Assembly: GCF_014467075.1 (NCBI RefSeq)
Contig: NZ_AP023027.1
Span: 1,298,501 to 1,362,500 of the forward strand
DNA length: 64,000 bases
Source: Anaerostipes caccae L1-92
GTDB lineage: Bacteria > Bacillota > Clostridia > Lachnospirales > Lachnospiraceae
Reading direction: 5' to 3'
The notes beneath the pieces are model-generated. The model saw nothing but the letters and a program-made list of their open reading frames with translations. It had not been told where the DNA came from and did not search any database. The position numbers and the translations under genes were made by a program. Below are positions 34,137 through 43,806 of this stretch, piece after piece; within the stretch, counting starts at the first letter, position 1, and each line of letters begins with the position of its first letter.

Positions 34137-35477
34137 ATGCAAGTCGACCTGACCGACGGCCGGATTGGCCGTTCTATTATATTATTCAGCCTGCCAATGA
34201 TTGTGGGCAACCTTTTACAACAGTTATATAATATCGCTGATACCCTGATTGTAGGCAGAACGATCGGTGCTGCCGCACTGTCTGCAGTCGGTTCGGCCTA
34301 TGCTCTGATGGTTCTTCTGACTTCTGTTTTACTGGGACTTTGTATGGGAAGCGGCGTTGTCTTTGCCCAACTCTATGGGCGTAAAGAGCATGACCGAATG
34401 AAGACATCTATTGTCAATGCATTCGTCTTTATTATGTTGGTTTCCGCCGTGATTACGGCAGCAGCATTTCTTCTGCTGGATCATTTGATTGTGTGGCTTC
34501 ACATTCCAAAAGAAGCGGCCCCGTTTACAAAAGAATACTTATTTATTATTTTTTTTGGAATCTTTTTTGTCTGCATCTATAATTTTTTCAGCTCTGTACT
34601 CCTCAGCATCGGCAATACGGTGACACCGTTGGTGTTTTTGGCTGTCTCTGCGGTGCTGAACATTATACTGGACGTGGTTTTTATTTTAAAATTTGGGATG
34701 GGGATTGCCGGGGCGGCGTGGGCCACAGTAACCGCCCAGGGGGTATCTGCCGTACTGATTACAGTATATTTTTTTTCTAAAGCAGGAGACTTGTGTCCAA
34801 AACGCTGTCATATGTATTACAGCCGGGAACTTCTTGGTATGATCATTAATAATTCTATTCTGACAGCTATACAGCAGTCGATCATGAATCTTGGAATTTT
34901 GATGGTGCAGGGATTAGTCAACAGTTTTGGATTTCTTACTTCCGCAGCTTTTGCCGCAGTGGTAAAGATTGATGCCTTCGCCTATATGCCGGCACAGGAT
35001 TTTGGAAATGCTTTTACCACTTATATCGCACAAAATTATGGAGCGGGAAAACCAGACAGGATAAAACAAGGTCTTCGGTCAGCGGTATTCATTTCTATTG
35101 GGTTTTGCGCGGCTGCGTCTGTTATCGTCGTGGCCTTTGCAAGACAGCTTATGCTGATTTTTATAAAACCCCAGGAGACGGAGATCATCGCTGTCGGGGT
35201 GCAGTATCTGCACATCGTGGGCTGTTTTTATGCAGGGATCGGCATTTTGTTTTTGCTCTATGGGCTTTACCGGGGCCTGGGCCGTTCCGGAGTTTCTATC
35301 TGGCTGACGGTCATTTCACTGGGAAGCAGAGTTGTACTGGCTTATGCACTGTCATCGGTGCCTGTCATCGGACTACTGGGGATCTGGTGGGCGGTGCCCA
35401 TCGGCTGGGCTCTGGCAGATATGTTCGGCCTGCTGTATTTCGCATGCCGGAAGAAACGGCTGCTGTTGGAAGAATAA
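34137..35477 (+). CDS. MATE family efflux transporter
   Basis: A 446-residue membrane protein with 12 predicted helices, exporting drugs or metabolites by cation antiport. The family N-terminus (DLTDGRIGRSIILFSLPMIV then LLQQLYNIADTLIVGR) is clear. The ATG at 34137 has GGGGGT as RBS; ATGs at 34092 and 34125 lack one. A flavoprotein gene follows 25 bases later, probably on the same transcript. Confidence 0.93.
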   Translation: MQVDLTDGRIGRSIILFSLPMIVGNLLQQLYNIADTLIVGRTIGAAALSAVGSAYALMVLLTSVLLGLCMGSGVVFAQLYGRKEHDRMKTSIVNAFVFIMLVSAVITAAAFLLLDHLIVWLHIPKEAAPFTKEYLFIIFFGIFFVCIYNFFSSVLLSIGNTVTPLVFLAVSAVLNIILDVVFILKFGMGIAGAAWATVTAQGVSAVLITVYFFSKAGDLCPKRCHMYYSRELLGMIINNSILTAIQQSIMNLGILMVQGLVNSFGFLTSAAFAAVVKIDAFAYMPAQDFGNAFTTYIAQNYGAGKPDRIKQGLRSAVFISIGFCAAASVIVVAFARQLMLIFIKPQETEIIAVGVQYLHIVGCFYAGIGILFLLYGLYRGLGRSGVSIWLTVISLGSRVVLAYALSSVPVIGLLGIWWAVPIGWALADMFGLLYFACRKKRLLLEE

Positions 35478-35502
35478 ATCATCAAGTAAATAAAGGAGTT
35501 TT

Positions 35503-36723
35503 ATGAGTGAAGTAATCGTAGTCGGAGGAGGTGCGGCGGGAATGATCGCTGCCATCTGTTCTGCAGGAGAGGGGAATCGAGTCACCCTATTAGAAAAAAA
35601 CGAAAAATTGGGGAAAAAGCTTTTCATTACAGGGAAAGGCAGGTGTAATCTGACCAATGCCGGTGACATCGAAGATCTGATGGGCCATGTAGTTACCAAC
35701 AGGGAATTTTTATACAGTGCATTTTATTCTTTCACCAATGAACAGATGATGGAATGGATGGAGCAATGGGGATGTCCGGTGAAAGTAGAGCGGGGGAACC
35801 GTGTGTTTCCTGTGTCTGACAAATCGTCAGACGTGATCAGAGCCATGGAGAGAGAACTTGGCAAAAGAAAGGTGTCTGTTAAGCTGAATACGGAGGTGAG
35901 ACAGATTCTGACGGAGAATGGCAGCGTCAGTGGTGTTGAAATAAACGGCGGGCGAAAGCTGAAGGCGGACAAGGTAGTCATCGCAACGGGAGGCGTTTCT
36001 TATCCTTCCACAGGTTCCACCGGAGACGGGCACTCATTTGCAAAAAAAACGGGACATAAGGTGACTCATCTGGACCCGGCGCTTGTTCCTTTTAATATCG
36101 ACGGGACAGTCTGCTCAAGGCTTCAGGGGCTTTCCCTTAAAAATGTGGAAGCGTCCCTCTATGCAGACGGAAAACGGATTTATAAGGAGTTCGGAGAGAT
36201 GCTGTTTACTCATTTTGGCATCAGCGGACCAATTATCATAAGCGCCAGCAGCTATGCGGTGCGGTATAAAGGAAAACAGTTAAAATTTTGTATCGATCTG
36301 AAGCCGGCCTTATCGGAAGAACAGCTGGATCAGAGAATTCTGAAAGATTTTCAGAAAAATATCAATAAAGAATTCAAAAATTCTCTTGGAAAGCTGTTGC
36401 CAAAAAAAATGATCCCGGTTATCCTAGAACTATCCGGAATTCCGGAGGACAAAAAGGTTCATGAGATCACGAAGGATGAGCGGAGGAATCTCACAGCACT
36501 ATTAAAAGCTATGCCTCTTATGGTCACGAGTACGAGAGGGTTTAAAGAGGCTATCATCACTCACGGCGGAGTGGATGTAAAAGAGATCAACCCGAGTACC
36601 ATGGAATCCAAGAAGGTGCAGGGATTATATTTTGCAGGGGAAGTGTTGGATCTGGATGCGCTGACCGGGGGTTATAATCTTCAGATCGCATGGTCCACAG
36701 GATACCTGGCAGGAATGAATTAG
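35503..36723 (+). CDS. HI0933/BaiN-like NAD(P)/FAD-dependent oxidoreductase
   Basis: A 406-residue flavoprotein. The FAD-binding GGGAAG is at 7-12 (VIVVGGGAAGMIAA), then LGKKLFITGKGRCNLTN and the C-terminal FAD motif GEVLDLDALTGGYNLQIAWS. Relatives include BaiN, reported to reduce bile-acid intermediates, but most members are conserved proteins of unknown role and occur in bacteria without bile-acid metabolism. It precedes cmk by 12 bases, a common clostridial arrangement, so a housekeeping role is more likely. Confidence 0.88.
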   Translation: MSEVIVVGGGAAGMIAAICSAGEGNRVTLLEKNEKLGKKLFITGKGRCNLTNAGDIEDLMGHVVTNREFLYSAFYSFTNEQMMEWMEQWGCPVKVERGNRVFPVSDKSSDVIRAMERELGKRKVSVKLNTEVRQILTENGSVSGVEINGGRKLKADKVVIATGGVSYPSTGSTGDGHSFAKKTGHKVTHLDPALVPFNIDGTVCSRLQGLSLKNVEASLYADGKRIYKEFGEMLFTHFGISGPIIISASSYAVRYKGKQLKFCIDLKPALSEEQLDQRILKDFQKNINKEFKNSLGKLLPKKMIPVILELSGIPEDKKVHEITKDERRNLTALLKAMPLMVTSTRGFKEAIITHGGVDVKEINPSTMESKKVQGLYFAGEVLDLDALTGGYNLQIAWSTGYLAGMN

Positions 36724-36735
36724 GAGGAATCATAT

Positions 36736-37398
36736 ATGTACAGTATTGCCATTGACGGCCCGGCGGGAGCCGGAAAGAGCACGATCGCAAAAACAATCGC
36801 AAAAAAATTGGAATTTATCTATGTGGATACGGGAGCCATGTACCGGGCCATGGCTTTGTATTTTATCCGCAGCCAGATCGATTATACAGATGAAGCGGCC
36901 ATTGACGCTGCCTGTAAGGATATAAGAGTCAGCATAACTTATGAGAACGGGATGCAGCAGGTGATTTTAAACGGAGAAAATGTGACCGGGCAGATCCGGA
37001 CGGAGAAAGTGGGGAATATGGCATCCAAGACATCCGCATATCCTTCTGTGAGGGCTGCTCTTTTAGATCTGCAGAGAAATCTCGCAAAAACTGCGGACAT
37101 TTTAATGGACGGAAGGGATATCGGGACCAATGTGCTTCCCGATGCGGATTTAAAAATATATTTGACGGCTTCCGTGGAGGTCAGGGCAAAGCGCCGCTAT
37201 GATGAACTCATTGAGAAAGGGCAGGAGGCAGATCTTGCTGTCATTGAAGAAGATATAAAGAAAAGGGACCACCAGGATATGACCAGAGACATCGCGCCGC
37301 TTAGACAGGCGGAGGATGCGGTTCTCGTGGATTCTTCCGGGATGACGATCGAAGAAGTAGCCGATACGGTGATCCGCGAATTTGAAAAGGTGAAATAA
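36736..37398 (+). CDS. cmk: Cytidylate kinase
   Basis: Phosphorylates CMP and dCMP. The 220-residue protein has the P-loop GPAGAGKST (about 8-16), VDTGAMYRA, and MDGRDIGTNVLPDADLKIYL. RBS TTAGGAGGAA. It is followed after three bases by ispH-S1, a conserved clostridial gene order. Confidence 0.96.
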   Translation: MYSIAIDGPAGAGKSTIAKTIAKKLEFIYVDTGAMYRAMALYFIRSQIDYTDEAAIDAACKDIRVSITYENGMQQVILNGENVTGQIRTEKVGNMASKTSAYPSVRAALLDLQRNLAKTADILMDGRDIGTNVLPDADLKIYLTASVEVRAKRRYDELIEKGQEADLAVIEEDIKKRDHQDMTRDIAPLRQAEDAVLVDSSGMTIEEVADTVIREFEKVK

Positions 37399-37401
37399 GA
37401 G

Positions 37402-39303
37402 ATGGAAGTAAACTTAGCGAAAACAGCAGGATTTTGTTTCGGTGTCAGACGCGCGGTGGATAAGGTATATGAGGAGGCAGGAAAAGAACAGGTCTATACA
37501 TACGGACCGATCATCCATAACTCGGAAGTGGTCTCCGATCTGGAACAAAGAGGCGTAAAAGTCCTCCGTTCCAGAAAAGAACTGGAGCAGATTTCAGAGG
37601 GAACCGTGATCATCCGGTCCCACGGCGTGGCAAAGGATATTTATGAGCTGATCCGGCAGAAGGGGCTGCATCTGGTAGATGCCACCTGTCCTTTTGTCTT
37701 AAAGATCCACAGGATCGTGGAGAAGGCCAGTGCCGAAGGAAAACAGATCCTGATCATCGGCAGCTCGGAGCATCCCGAGGTAGAAGGAATCAGGGGCTGG
37801 TGCAGCGGAGAAGTCCATGTGATCTCCGATGCAGAGGGGCTTTCGGGAGTCGAACTCGGAGACAAACCGGCCTGTGTTGTTTCACAGACGACATTTAATT
37901 ACAATAAATTTCAAGATATAGTTGAAATTATCAAGGAAAAGAGTTATCATATAGAAGTATGTAATACAATTTGTAATGCCACAGAAGAGCGTCAACTGGA
38001 AGCAAAATCTATAGCACACGATGTAGATGCAATGATTGTCATTGGCGACAGACAAAGTTCTAACAGCCAGAAATTATATGAGATCAGCAAAAAAGAGTGT
38101 GGGAACACCTTTTTTGTGCAGACACTTAAAGACCTGGATTTGAAACTTTTTGAATCGACTGGTAAGGTAGGTATTACAGCGGGGGCATCCACCCCAGAGA
38201 AAATTATCAAGGAGGTTCATGCTAGCATGACGGAAAAGAGTTTTGAACAATTATTAGAGGAAAGTTTAGTTACGATTCGTAACGGAGAGGTAGTGGAAGG
38301 AACAGTCATTGACGTAAAACCAGATGAGATCATCTTAAACATCGGTTACAAAGCTGACGGTATCCTGACACGCAGTGAGTACTCTAATGATGCGGCTAAC
38401 TTAGATTTAACAACGATCGCCAAAGTAGGGGATACGATGGAGACAAAAGTCCTTAAAGTGAACGACGGAGAAGGACAAGTGTTGTTGACATATAAGAGAC
38501 TGGCAGCAGAAAAAGGCAACAAGCGCCTGGAAGAAGCTTACGAAAACAAGGAAGTGCTCAAAGCGCCTGTGGCTCAGGTTTTAGATGGTGGTTTAAGTGT
38601 GATTATTGATGAGGCGAGAGTCTTCATCCCGGCAAGCCTTGTATCTGATTCTTACGAGAGAGACTTAAAGAAATACGACGGACAGGAAATCGAGTTTGTC
38701 ATCAGTGAGTTTAACCCGAGAAAGAGAAGAGTCATCGGAGACCGCAAGCAGTTGTTAGTGGCTGCAAAGAAAGAAAAACAGAAAGAATTATTCGCAAAGA
38801 TCGAGCCTGGAATGAAGATCGACGGAGTTGTCAAGAACGTGACAGACTTCGGTGCATTCATCGACTTAGGCGGCGCAGACGGACTGCTTCATATTTCAGA
38901 GATGTCCTGGGGACGTGTGGAAAATCCGAAAAAGGTATTTTCTATCGGTGATAAGGTAACTGTACTGATCAAGGATATCCAGGGTGAAAAGATCGCGCTG
39001 AGCCTGAAATTCCCAGAGGAAAATCCATGGTTAAAGGCAGAAGAGAAATACAAAGTTGGCAATGTTGTGGACGGAAAAGTCGCACGTATGACAGATTTCG
39101 GAGCATTTGTTGAGCTGGAATCAGGCATTGACGCACTGCTTCACGTTTCTCAGATTGCCAAGGAACATATTGACAAGCCATCTGATGTTTTATCCGTTGG
39201 ACAGGAAATCACAGCCAAAGTCGTTGACTTCAAAAAGGATGAAAAGAAGATCAGCTTGAGCATGAAAGCATTGCTCAATGACAATGCAGAGGATGCAGAA
39301 TAA
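37402..39303 (+). CDS. ispH: IspH fused to four S1 RNA-binding domains
   Basis: The N-terminal part (1-275) is 4-hydroxy-3-methylbut-2-enyl diphosphate reductase, the last step of the MEP isoprenoid pathway; its [4Fe-4S] cysteines are C12, C96 and C191. The C-terminal part (about 290-633) has four S1 domains (about 295-365, 380-450, 465-535 and 550-620), as in ribosomal protein S1. The fusion is known in Clostridia. Within the gene AAGGAGGT (38209-38216) lies ten bases before ATG at 38227 (M276), exactly at the domain boundary, so a separate S1 protein could also be made. Confidence 0.95.
   Translation: MEVNLAKTAGFCFGVRRAVDKVYEEAGKEQVYTYGPIIHNSEVVSDLEQRGVKVLRSRKELEQISEGTVIIRSHGVAKDIYELIRQKGLHLVDATCPFVLKIHRIVEKASAEGKQILIIGSSEHPEVEGIRGWCSGEVHVISDAEGLSGVELGDKPACVVSQTTFNYNKFQDIVEIIKEKSYHIEVCNTICNATEERQLEAKSIAHDVDAMIVIGDRQSSNSQKLYEISKKECGNTFFVQTLKDLDLKLFESTGKVGITAGASTPEKIIKEVHASMTEKSFEQLLEESLVTIRNGEVVEGTVIDVKPDEIILNIGYKADGILTRSEYSNDAANLDLTTIAKVGDTMETKVLKVNDGEGQVLLTYKRLAAEKGNKRLEEAYENKEVLKAPVAQVLDGGLSVIIDEARVFIPASLVSDSYERDLKKYDGQEIEFVISEFNPRKRRVIGDRKQLLVAAKKEKQKELFAKIEPGMKIDGVVKNVTDFGAFIDLGGADGLLHISEMSWGRVENPKKVFSIGDKVTVLIKDIQGEKIALSLKFPEENPWLKAEEKYKVGNVVDGKVARMTDFGAFVELESGIDALLHVSQIAKEHIDKPSDVLSVGQEITAKVVDFKKDEKKISLSMKALLNDNAEDAE
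38209..38229 (+). promoter_or_regulatory. Internal ribosome-binding site inside ispH-S1
   Basis: AAGGAGGT, ten bases, then ATG in the same frame (codon 276), between the IspH and S1 parts. It is as strong as any gene-start RBS in this window and would yield a 358-residue S1-only protein. Confidence 0.5.
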
Positions 39304-39314
39304 GAGATTGACGG

Positions 39315-39348
39315 GGCGGTTTCCGATGCAGGAAACCGTCTTTTTTTG
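39315..39348 (+). terminator. Terminator after ispH-S1
   Basis: GGCGGTTTCC pairs with GGAAACCGTC, then seven T. Confidence 0.8.
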
Positions 39349-39378
39349 ACCTGTCGGGGGTTCCCTTTGAATCGGCTA

Positions 39379-39407
39379 TTGTAATATGGCTGATTTTAAG
39401 CTATAAT
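39379..39407 (+). promoter_or_regulatory. Sigma-A promoter for pyruvate carboxylase
   Basis: TTGTAA at 39379-39384, a 17-base spacer, and TATAAT at 39402-39407. Confidence 0.7.
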
Positions 39408-39484
39408 GTTTTCTAATACGTCTTGCTGTGGCGGATCATTGTCCTGTCAGGAAAGACAAATTTTATATAAGGAGTAGTTTACCA

Positions 39485-42400
39485 ATGCAAATAAAGAAAT
39501 TTAAAAAAGTATTAGTAGCCAACCGCGGTGAGATTGCGATCCGTGTATTCCGTGCTCTCAATGAGCTGGGGATTACCACTGTTGGTGTATTTTCAAAAGA
39601 AGACCGCTATGCATTGTTCCGCTCCAAGGCGGATGAGTCATATCAGCTGAATCCGGATAAAGGACCGATCGATGCGTATCTGGATATCAAGACCATCATC
39701 CGGATTGCCAAAGAGAAAAATGTGGATGCGATCCATCCGGGGTATGGATTCCTGTCTGAAAATCCGGAATTTGTAGATGCCTGTGAGAGACACGGGATTA
39801 CCTTTATCGGACCGACATCTGACATCATGAGGGCGATGGGAGATAAAATCTCTTCCAAGCAGATGGCAATCAAAGCGGATGTGCCGATCATACCGGGTGT
39901 GGACCATGCGGTATATAGTGAAAAAGAAGTCATTGAGATTGCAGAGAAGGTCGGATATCCTGTGATGCTGAAAGCATCCAACGGAGGCGGCGGACGCGGC
40001 ATGCGCATCGTTCACACGGCAGAAGATATGCCGAAGGAATATGCGGAAGCAAGAGATGAATCCAAAAAGGCATTCGGAGACGATCAGATTTTTATTGAAA
40101 AGTACCTGAAAAGTCCGAAACATATTGAAGTACAGATCATCGGAGATAACTACGGCAATGTCGTTCATCTGTATGACCGTGACTGTTCCGTTCAGCGGCG
40201 TCACCAGAAGGTGGTAGAGTATGCACCGGCCTTCAGCATTCCGGAAGAGACAAGGAAGGTGATATTTGACAGTTCGTTAAGGCTGGCAAAGACGGTCGGA
40301 TACCGCAACGCCGGAACCTTAGAGTTTCTTGTGGATGCCGATAACAATCCTTACTTCATCGAGATGAATCCGAGGGTTCAGGTAGAACACACGGTGACAG
40401 AGATGGTAACAGGGATCGATATCGTACAGACGCAGATCCTCGTTGCTCAGGGGTATGCCCTTGACTCTGATGAGATTCAGATTCCTTCTCAGGAAAGTGT
40501 GGAAACTACGGGCTATGCTATTCAGACACGTATCACCACCGAAGATCCTTCAAACAACTTCCTGCCGGATACAGGAAAGATCACAGTATACCGTTCCGGA
40601 GCCGGAAACGGAATCCGCCTGGACGGAGGAAATGCATATGCAGGGGCAGAGATCACTCCATATTATGACAGTCTCCTCGTAAAGGCATGCTCTCATGACC
40701 GTACGTTCTTAGGGGCTGTGATGAAGTCTACCCGTGTGCTGAAAGAGACAAGAATCCGGGGTATCAAGACCAACATCCCGTTCCTGATCAATGTCCTTAA
40801 CCATGAGACTTTTAAATCAGGACAGTGCTATACGACATTTATAGAAGATACTCCTGAGCTGTTCCTTTTCGCCGCATCCCAGGACCGTGCCACAAAGATT
40901 CTGGAGTTCCTCGGAAATAAAATGGTCAACGAACAGAAGGCAGAAGAAAAACCGTTTTTCGAAGACCGTGTGCTTCCGAAGTATGACAAAAAGAAAGAGA
41001 TTTACGGCGCCAGGGATGAATTTTTAAAACTCGGAGCCGAAGGTTATACTCAGAAGATCTTAAATGATAAAAAACTTTATGTAACTGACACAACAATGAG
41101 AGATGCCCAGCAGTCTTTGATGGCCACCCGTATGAGAACGAAGGATCTTGCAGGGGCTGCCAAGGCATCCAACCAGTACATGGCAAATGCATTTTCCATG
41201 GAAGCGTGGGGAGGAGCCACATACGATACTTCTTACCGCTTCTTAAAGGAATCTCCGTGGGTAAGACTGGCACTCTTAAGAGAAAGAATGCCGAATACCC
41301 TGATTCAGATGCTTCTTCGGGCGTCCAATGCGGTCGGATACAAGAATTATCCGGACAATGTAGTGACAACCTTTATCGAAGAGGCGGCATCCCGCGGAGT
41401 CGATGTATTCCGTATTTTTGACAGCTTAAACTGGGTTGAGAATATGAAGCTTCCGATTGAAACGGCTTTAAAGACCGGTAAGATCGTGGAAGGAGCTATC
41501 TGTTATACCGGGGATATTCTGAATCCGGATGAGACAAAATATACACTGGATTACTATGTAAAAAAGGCAAAAGAATTGGAAAGCCTGGGATGCCACATCT
41601 TTACCATCAAAGATATGGCAGGGCTTGTAAAGCCTTATGCAGCCGAAAAGCTCATCAAAACGTTAAAAGAAGAACTGAATATACCGGTTAATCTGCATAC
41701 CCATGATTCCACCGGAAACGGAGTCAGCACTCTGCTGAAAGCAGCGGAAGCGGGAGTGGATATTGTTGACTGTGCCATCGGATCTATGAGTTCCATGACA
41801 AGCAACCCGTCCATGAACTCTCTTACAGAGGCACTCAGGGGAACCGAGAGGGATACGGGATTAGTTCCGGATGAACTCACAGAATTAAGCCAGTACTATG
41901 AGAGACTGAGACCGGTTTATAAACAGTTTGAAAGCGGCATGGACGCTCCGAACACAGAGATCTACAAGTATGAGATCCCGGGAGGACAGTACTCCAACCT
42001 GCTGGCTCAGGTAAAAGAGATGGGAGCAGCAGAGGATTTTGAGGAGATCAAGAGTCTGTACAAAGATGCCAATGATCTGCTTGGAAATATTGTAAAAGTT
42101 ACGCCTTCCTCTAAAGTCGTCGGAGACTTTGCCATCTTTATGTTTAAAAACGGTCTGACCAAAGAAAATATTCTGACAGAGGGCAGAGGATTATCTTATC
42201 CTGATTCCGTAGTCGAATATTTTGAAGGAATGATCGGACAGCCGGAAGGCGGATTCCCGAAAGAACTTCAGGCTATCGTGCTGAAAGGCAAAGAGCCGAT
42301 CACCGTCCGTCCGGGAAGCCTGATTCCTCCGGAAGATTTCGATCAGATCAAGAAAGGGCTCAAAGAGTTCTTTTATATTGATACAATGGAAGACGAAAAG

Positions 42401-42946
42401 ACGCTTCACCGCAAAGCCATCAGCTATGCGATGTATCCGAAAGTATATGAGGATTACTGCAGACATTTTGAGGCTTACAATGACGTCACAAGGCTGGAAA
42501 GCCATGTGTATTTCTACGGGCTGAGAAAGGGTGAGGAGACGACACTGACCATCGGAGAAGGAAAAGATTTGATCATCAAGTTTGTGGATATGTCAGAACC
42601 CGATGAGAACGGATACCGTCTGCTGGAATTCGAGGTCAACGGTTCCATGCGTGAAGTGAAGATCTTAGACCGCAACCTGGAAGTCAAGGCCGACCACAGG
42701 ATCAAAGCGGATAAGAGCAATCCGGGACATTTAGGCTCAACAATTCCTGGAACCGTCGGAAAAGTCCTCGTAAAAGAGGGAGATCCGGTAACTGTGAATA
42801 TGCCGCTTCTTACCGTGGAAGCAATGAAGATGGAAACCACCGTCGTATCCAAAGTTAACGGAAAGGTGGATAAGATCTACGTTAATGAAGGCGAACAGGT
42901 CAATCAGGAAGATCTGCTTGTATCTTTTGAAATCGAAGAAGAATAA
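39485..42946 (+). CDS. pyc: Pyruvate carboxylase
   Basis: Carboxylates pyruvate to oxaloacetate with ATP, bicarbonate and biotin. The 1153-residue single-chain enzyme has the biotin carboxylase domain (about 5-460, KVLVANRGEIAIRV; KASNGGGGRGMR), the carboxyltransferase domain (about 535-810, DTTMRDAQQSLMATRMRT), the allosteric region, and the biotinyl domain (about 1080-1153) with target lysine K1115 in EAMKMETT. The ATG at 39485 follows AAGGAGTAG; an upstream in-frame start lacks an RBS. It is a single-gene unit with its own promoter and terminator. Confidence 0.97.
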   Translation: MQIKKFKKVLVANRGEIAIRVFRALNELGITTVGVFSKEDRYALFRSKADESYQLNPDKGPIDAYLDIKTIIRIAKEKNVDAIHPGYGFLSENPEFVDACERHGITFIGPTSDIMRAMGDKISSKQMAIKADVPIIPGVDHAVYSEKEVIEIAEKVGYPVMLKASNGGGGRGMRIVHTAEDMPKEYAEARDESKKAFGDDQIFIEKYLKSPKHIEVQIIGDNYGNVVHLYDRDCSVQRRHQKVVEYAPAFSIPEETRKVIFDSSLRLAKTVGYRNAGTLEFLVDADNNPYFIEMNPRVQVEHTVTEMVTGIDIVQTQILVAQGYALDSDEIQIPSQESVETTGYAIQTRITTEDPSNNFLPDTGKITVYRSGAGNGIRLDGGNAYAGAEITPYYDSLLVKACSHDRTFLGAVMKSTRVLKETRIRGIKTNIPFLINVLNHETFKSGQCYTTFIEDTPELFLFAASQDRATKILEFLGNKMVNEQKAEEKPFFEDRVLPKYDKKKEIYGARDEFLKLGAEGYTQKILNDKKLYVTDTTMRDAQQSLMATRMRTKDLAGAAKASNQYMANAFSMEAWGGATYDTSYRFLKESPWVRLALLRERMPNTLIQMLLRASNAVGYKNYPDNVVTTFIEEAASRGVDVFRIFDSLNWVENMKLPIETALKTGKIVEGAICYTGDILNPDETKYTLDYYVKKAKELESLGCHIFTIKDMAGLVKPYAAEKLIKTLKEELNIPVNLHTHDSTGNGVSTLLKAAEAGVDIVDCAIGSMSSMTSNPSMNSLTEALRGTERDTGLVPDELTELSQYYERLRPVYKQFESGMDAPNTEIYKYEIPGGQYSNLLAQVKEMGAAEDFEEIKSLYKDANDLLGNIVKVTPSSKVVGDFAIFMFKNGLTKENILTEGRGLSYPDSVVEYFEGMIGQPEGGFPKELQAIVLKGKEPITVRPGSLIPPEDFDQIKKGLKEFFYIDTMEDEKTLHRKAISYAMYPKVYEDYCRHFEAYNDVTRLESHVYFYGLRKGEETTLTIGEGKDLIIKFVDMSEPDENGYRLLEFEVNGSMREVKILDRNLEVKADHRIKADKSNPGHLGSTIPGTVGKVLVKEGDPVTVNMPLLTVEAMKMETTVVSKVNGKVDKIYVNEGEQVNQEDLLVSFEIEEE

Positions 42947-42969
42947 TCTTACTCATAATGACAGACAAT

Positions 42970-43003
42970 AAAAGGGAGAAGCACTGCGCTTCTTCCTTTT
43001 TAT
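42970..43003 (+). terminator. Terminator after pyc
   Basis: AAAGGGAGAAGC pairs with GCTTCTTCCTTTT and is followed by T. It lies upstream of the tepA start, which rules out a longer tepA frame. Confidence 0.75.
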
Positions 43004-43026
43004 TAAATCAAAGTGAGGATTTCGAT

Positions 43027-43677
43027 ATGAATGAAGATCAAAGAAATGAGATAAGAGATACCGGAGAACTGGACCTGGGCGGGATTCATGTCATGACGGT
43101 CATAGGAGAGATCGAGGGGCATCAGCTGTCCCCGCAGAACTCCAAGACAACCAAATATGAGCATATGATCCCTGCGCTTGCCAAAGCAGAGTACTCTGAC
43201 GATATCAAGGGGATACTGATTCTGCTCAATACGGTTGGAGGGGATGTGGAATGTGGGCTTGCCCTTGCGGAAATGATTGCTTCCCTGAGTAAACCAACGG
43301 TAACGCTTGTATTGGGAGGGAGCCATTCCATCGGAGTGCCTCTTGCAGTCTCTTCTGACTATTCATTTATTGTTAAAAGTGCAACAATGATGATCCATCC
43401 GGTGCGCTCCAGCGGAACCTTCATCGGTGTGCTTCAAAGCTACCGTAATATTGAGAAGATTCAGGACCGTATTACCAGATTCATCAGCGATCACTCTGAC
43501 ATTGCGGAGGATAAGGTGGAAGAACTGATGCTGCACATCGGAGAACAGGTGAAAGACGCAGGAACCGTACTTGAGGGAGAACAGGCGGTGGAACTGGGCC
43601 TGATCAATGAAATCGGGGGCATGAGCGAGGCCTTTGCAAAGCTTAAGGAACTCATACAAAATACCTCGGAAAACTGA
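43027..43677 (+). CDS. tepA: ClpP-like translocation-enhancing protein TepA
   Basis: A 216-residue serine protease-fold protein of the ClpP/TepA family. In Bacillus TepA was linked to protein secretion and to degradation of spore proteins. The oxyanion segment GGDV (71-74), nucleophile S101 in GSHSIGVPLA and H124 in MMIHPVRSSG are visible. The ATG at 43027 has an RBS (GTGAGGA); the longer frame to 42958 runs through the pyc terminator. No ClpX-type partner is nearby. Confidence 0.87.
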   Translation: MNEDQRNEIRDTGELDLGGIHVMTVIGEIEGHQLSPQNSKTTKYEHMIPALAKAEYSDDIKGILILLNTVGGDVECGLALAEMIASLSKPTVTLVLGGSHSIGVPLAVSSDYSFIVKSATMMIHPVRSSGTFIGVLQSYRNIEKIQDRITRFISDHSDIAEDKVEELMLHIGEQVKDAGTVLEGEQAVELGLINEIGGMSEAFAKLKELIQNTSEN

Positions 43678-43806
43678 GAAAAAACCGGGGGTTCCGGTGT
43701 ACAGAATAAAGTACAAAAAAAGCAAAAAAATCCTTTAATTTCGGGTAAAAGTAGTGTAGAATGATAATAGATTGTTTTTATTTTAACGAACATTAAAGGA
43801 GGAGCT

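Noticed and set aside
35503..36723. Flavoprotein considered as evidence of a bile-acid dehydroxylation (bai) operon
   Set aside because: No other bai genes are present and its neighbours are cmk and ispH, the common setting for the housekeeping member of this family.
37402..39303. ispH-S1 fusion considered as an assembly artefact
   Set aside because: Frame is uninterrupted and this fusion is an established feature of Clostridia.
42958..43026. N-terminal extension of tepA
   Set aside because: It contains the pyc terminator hairpin and has no RBS.
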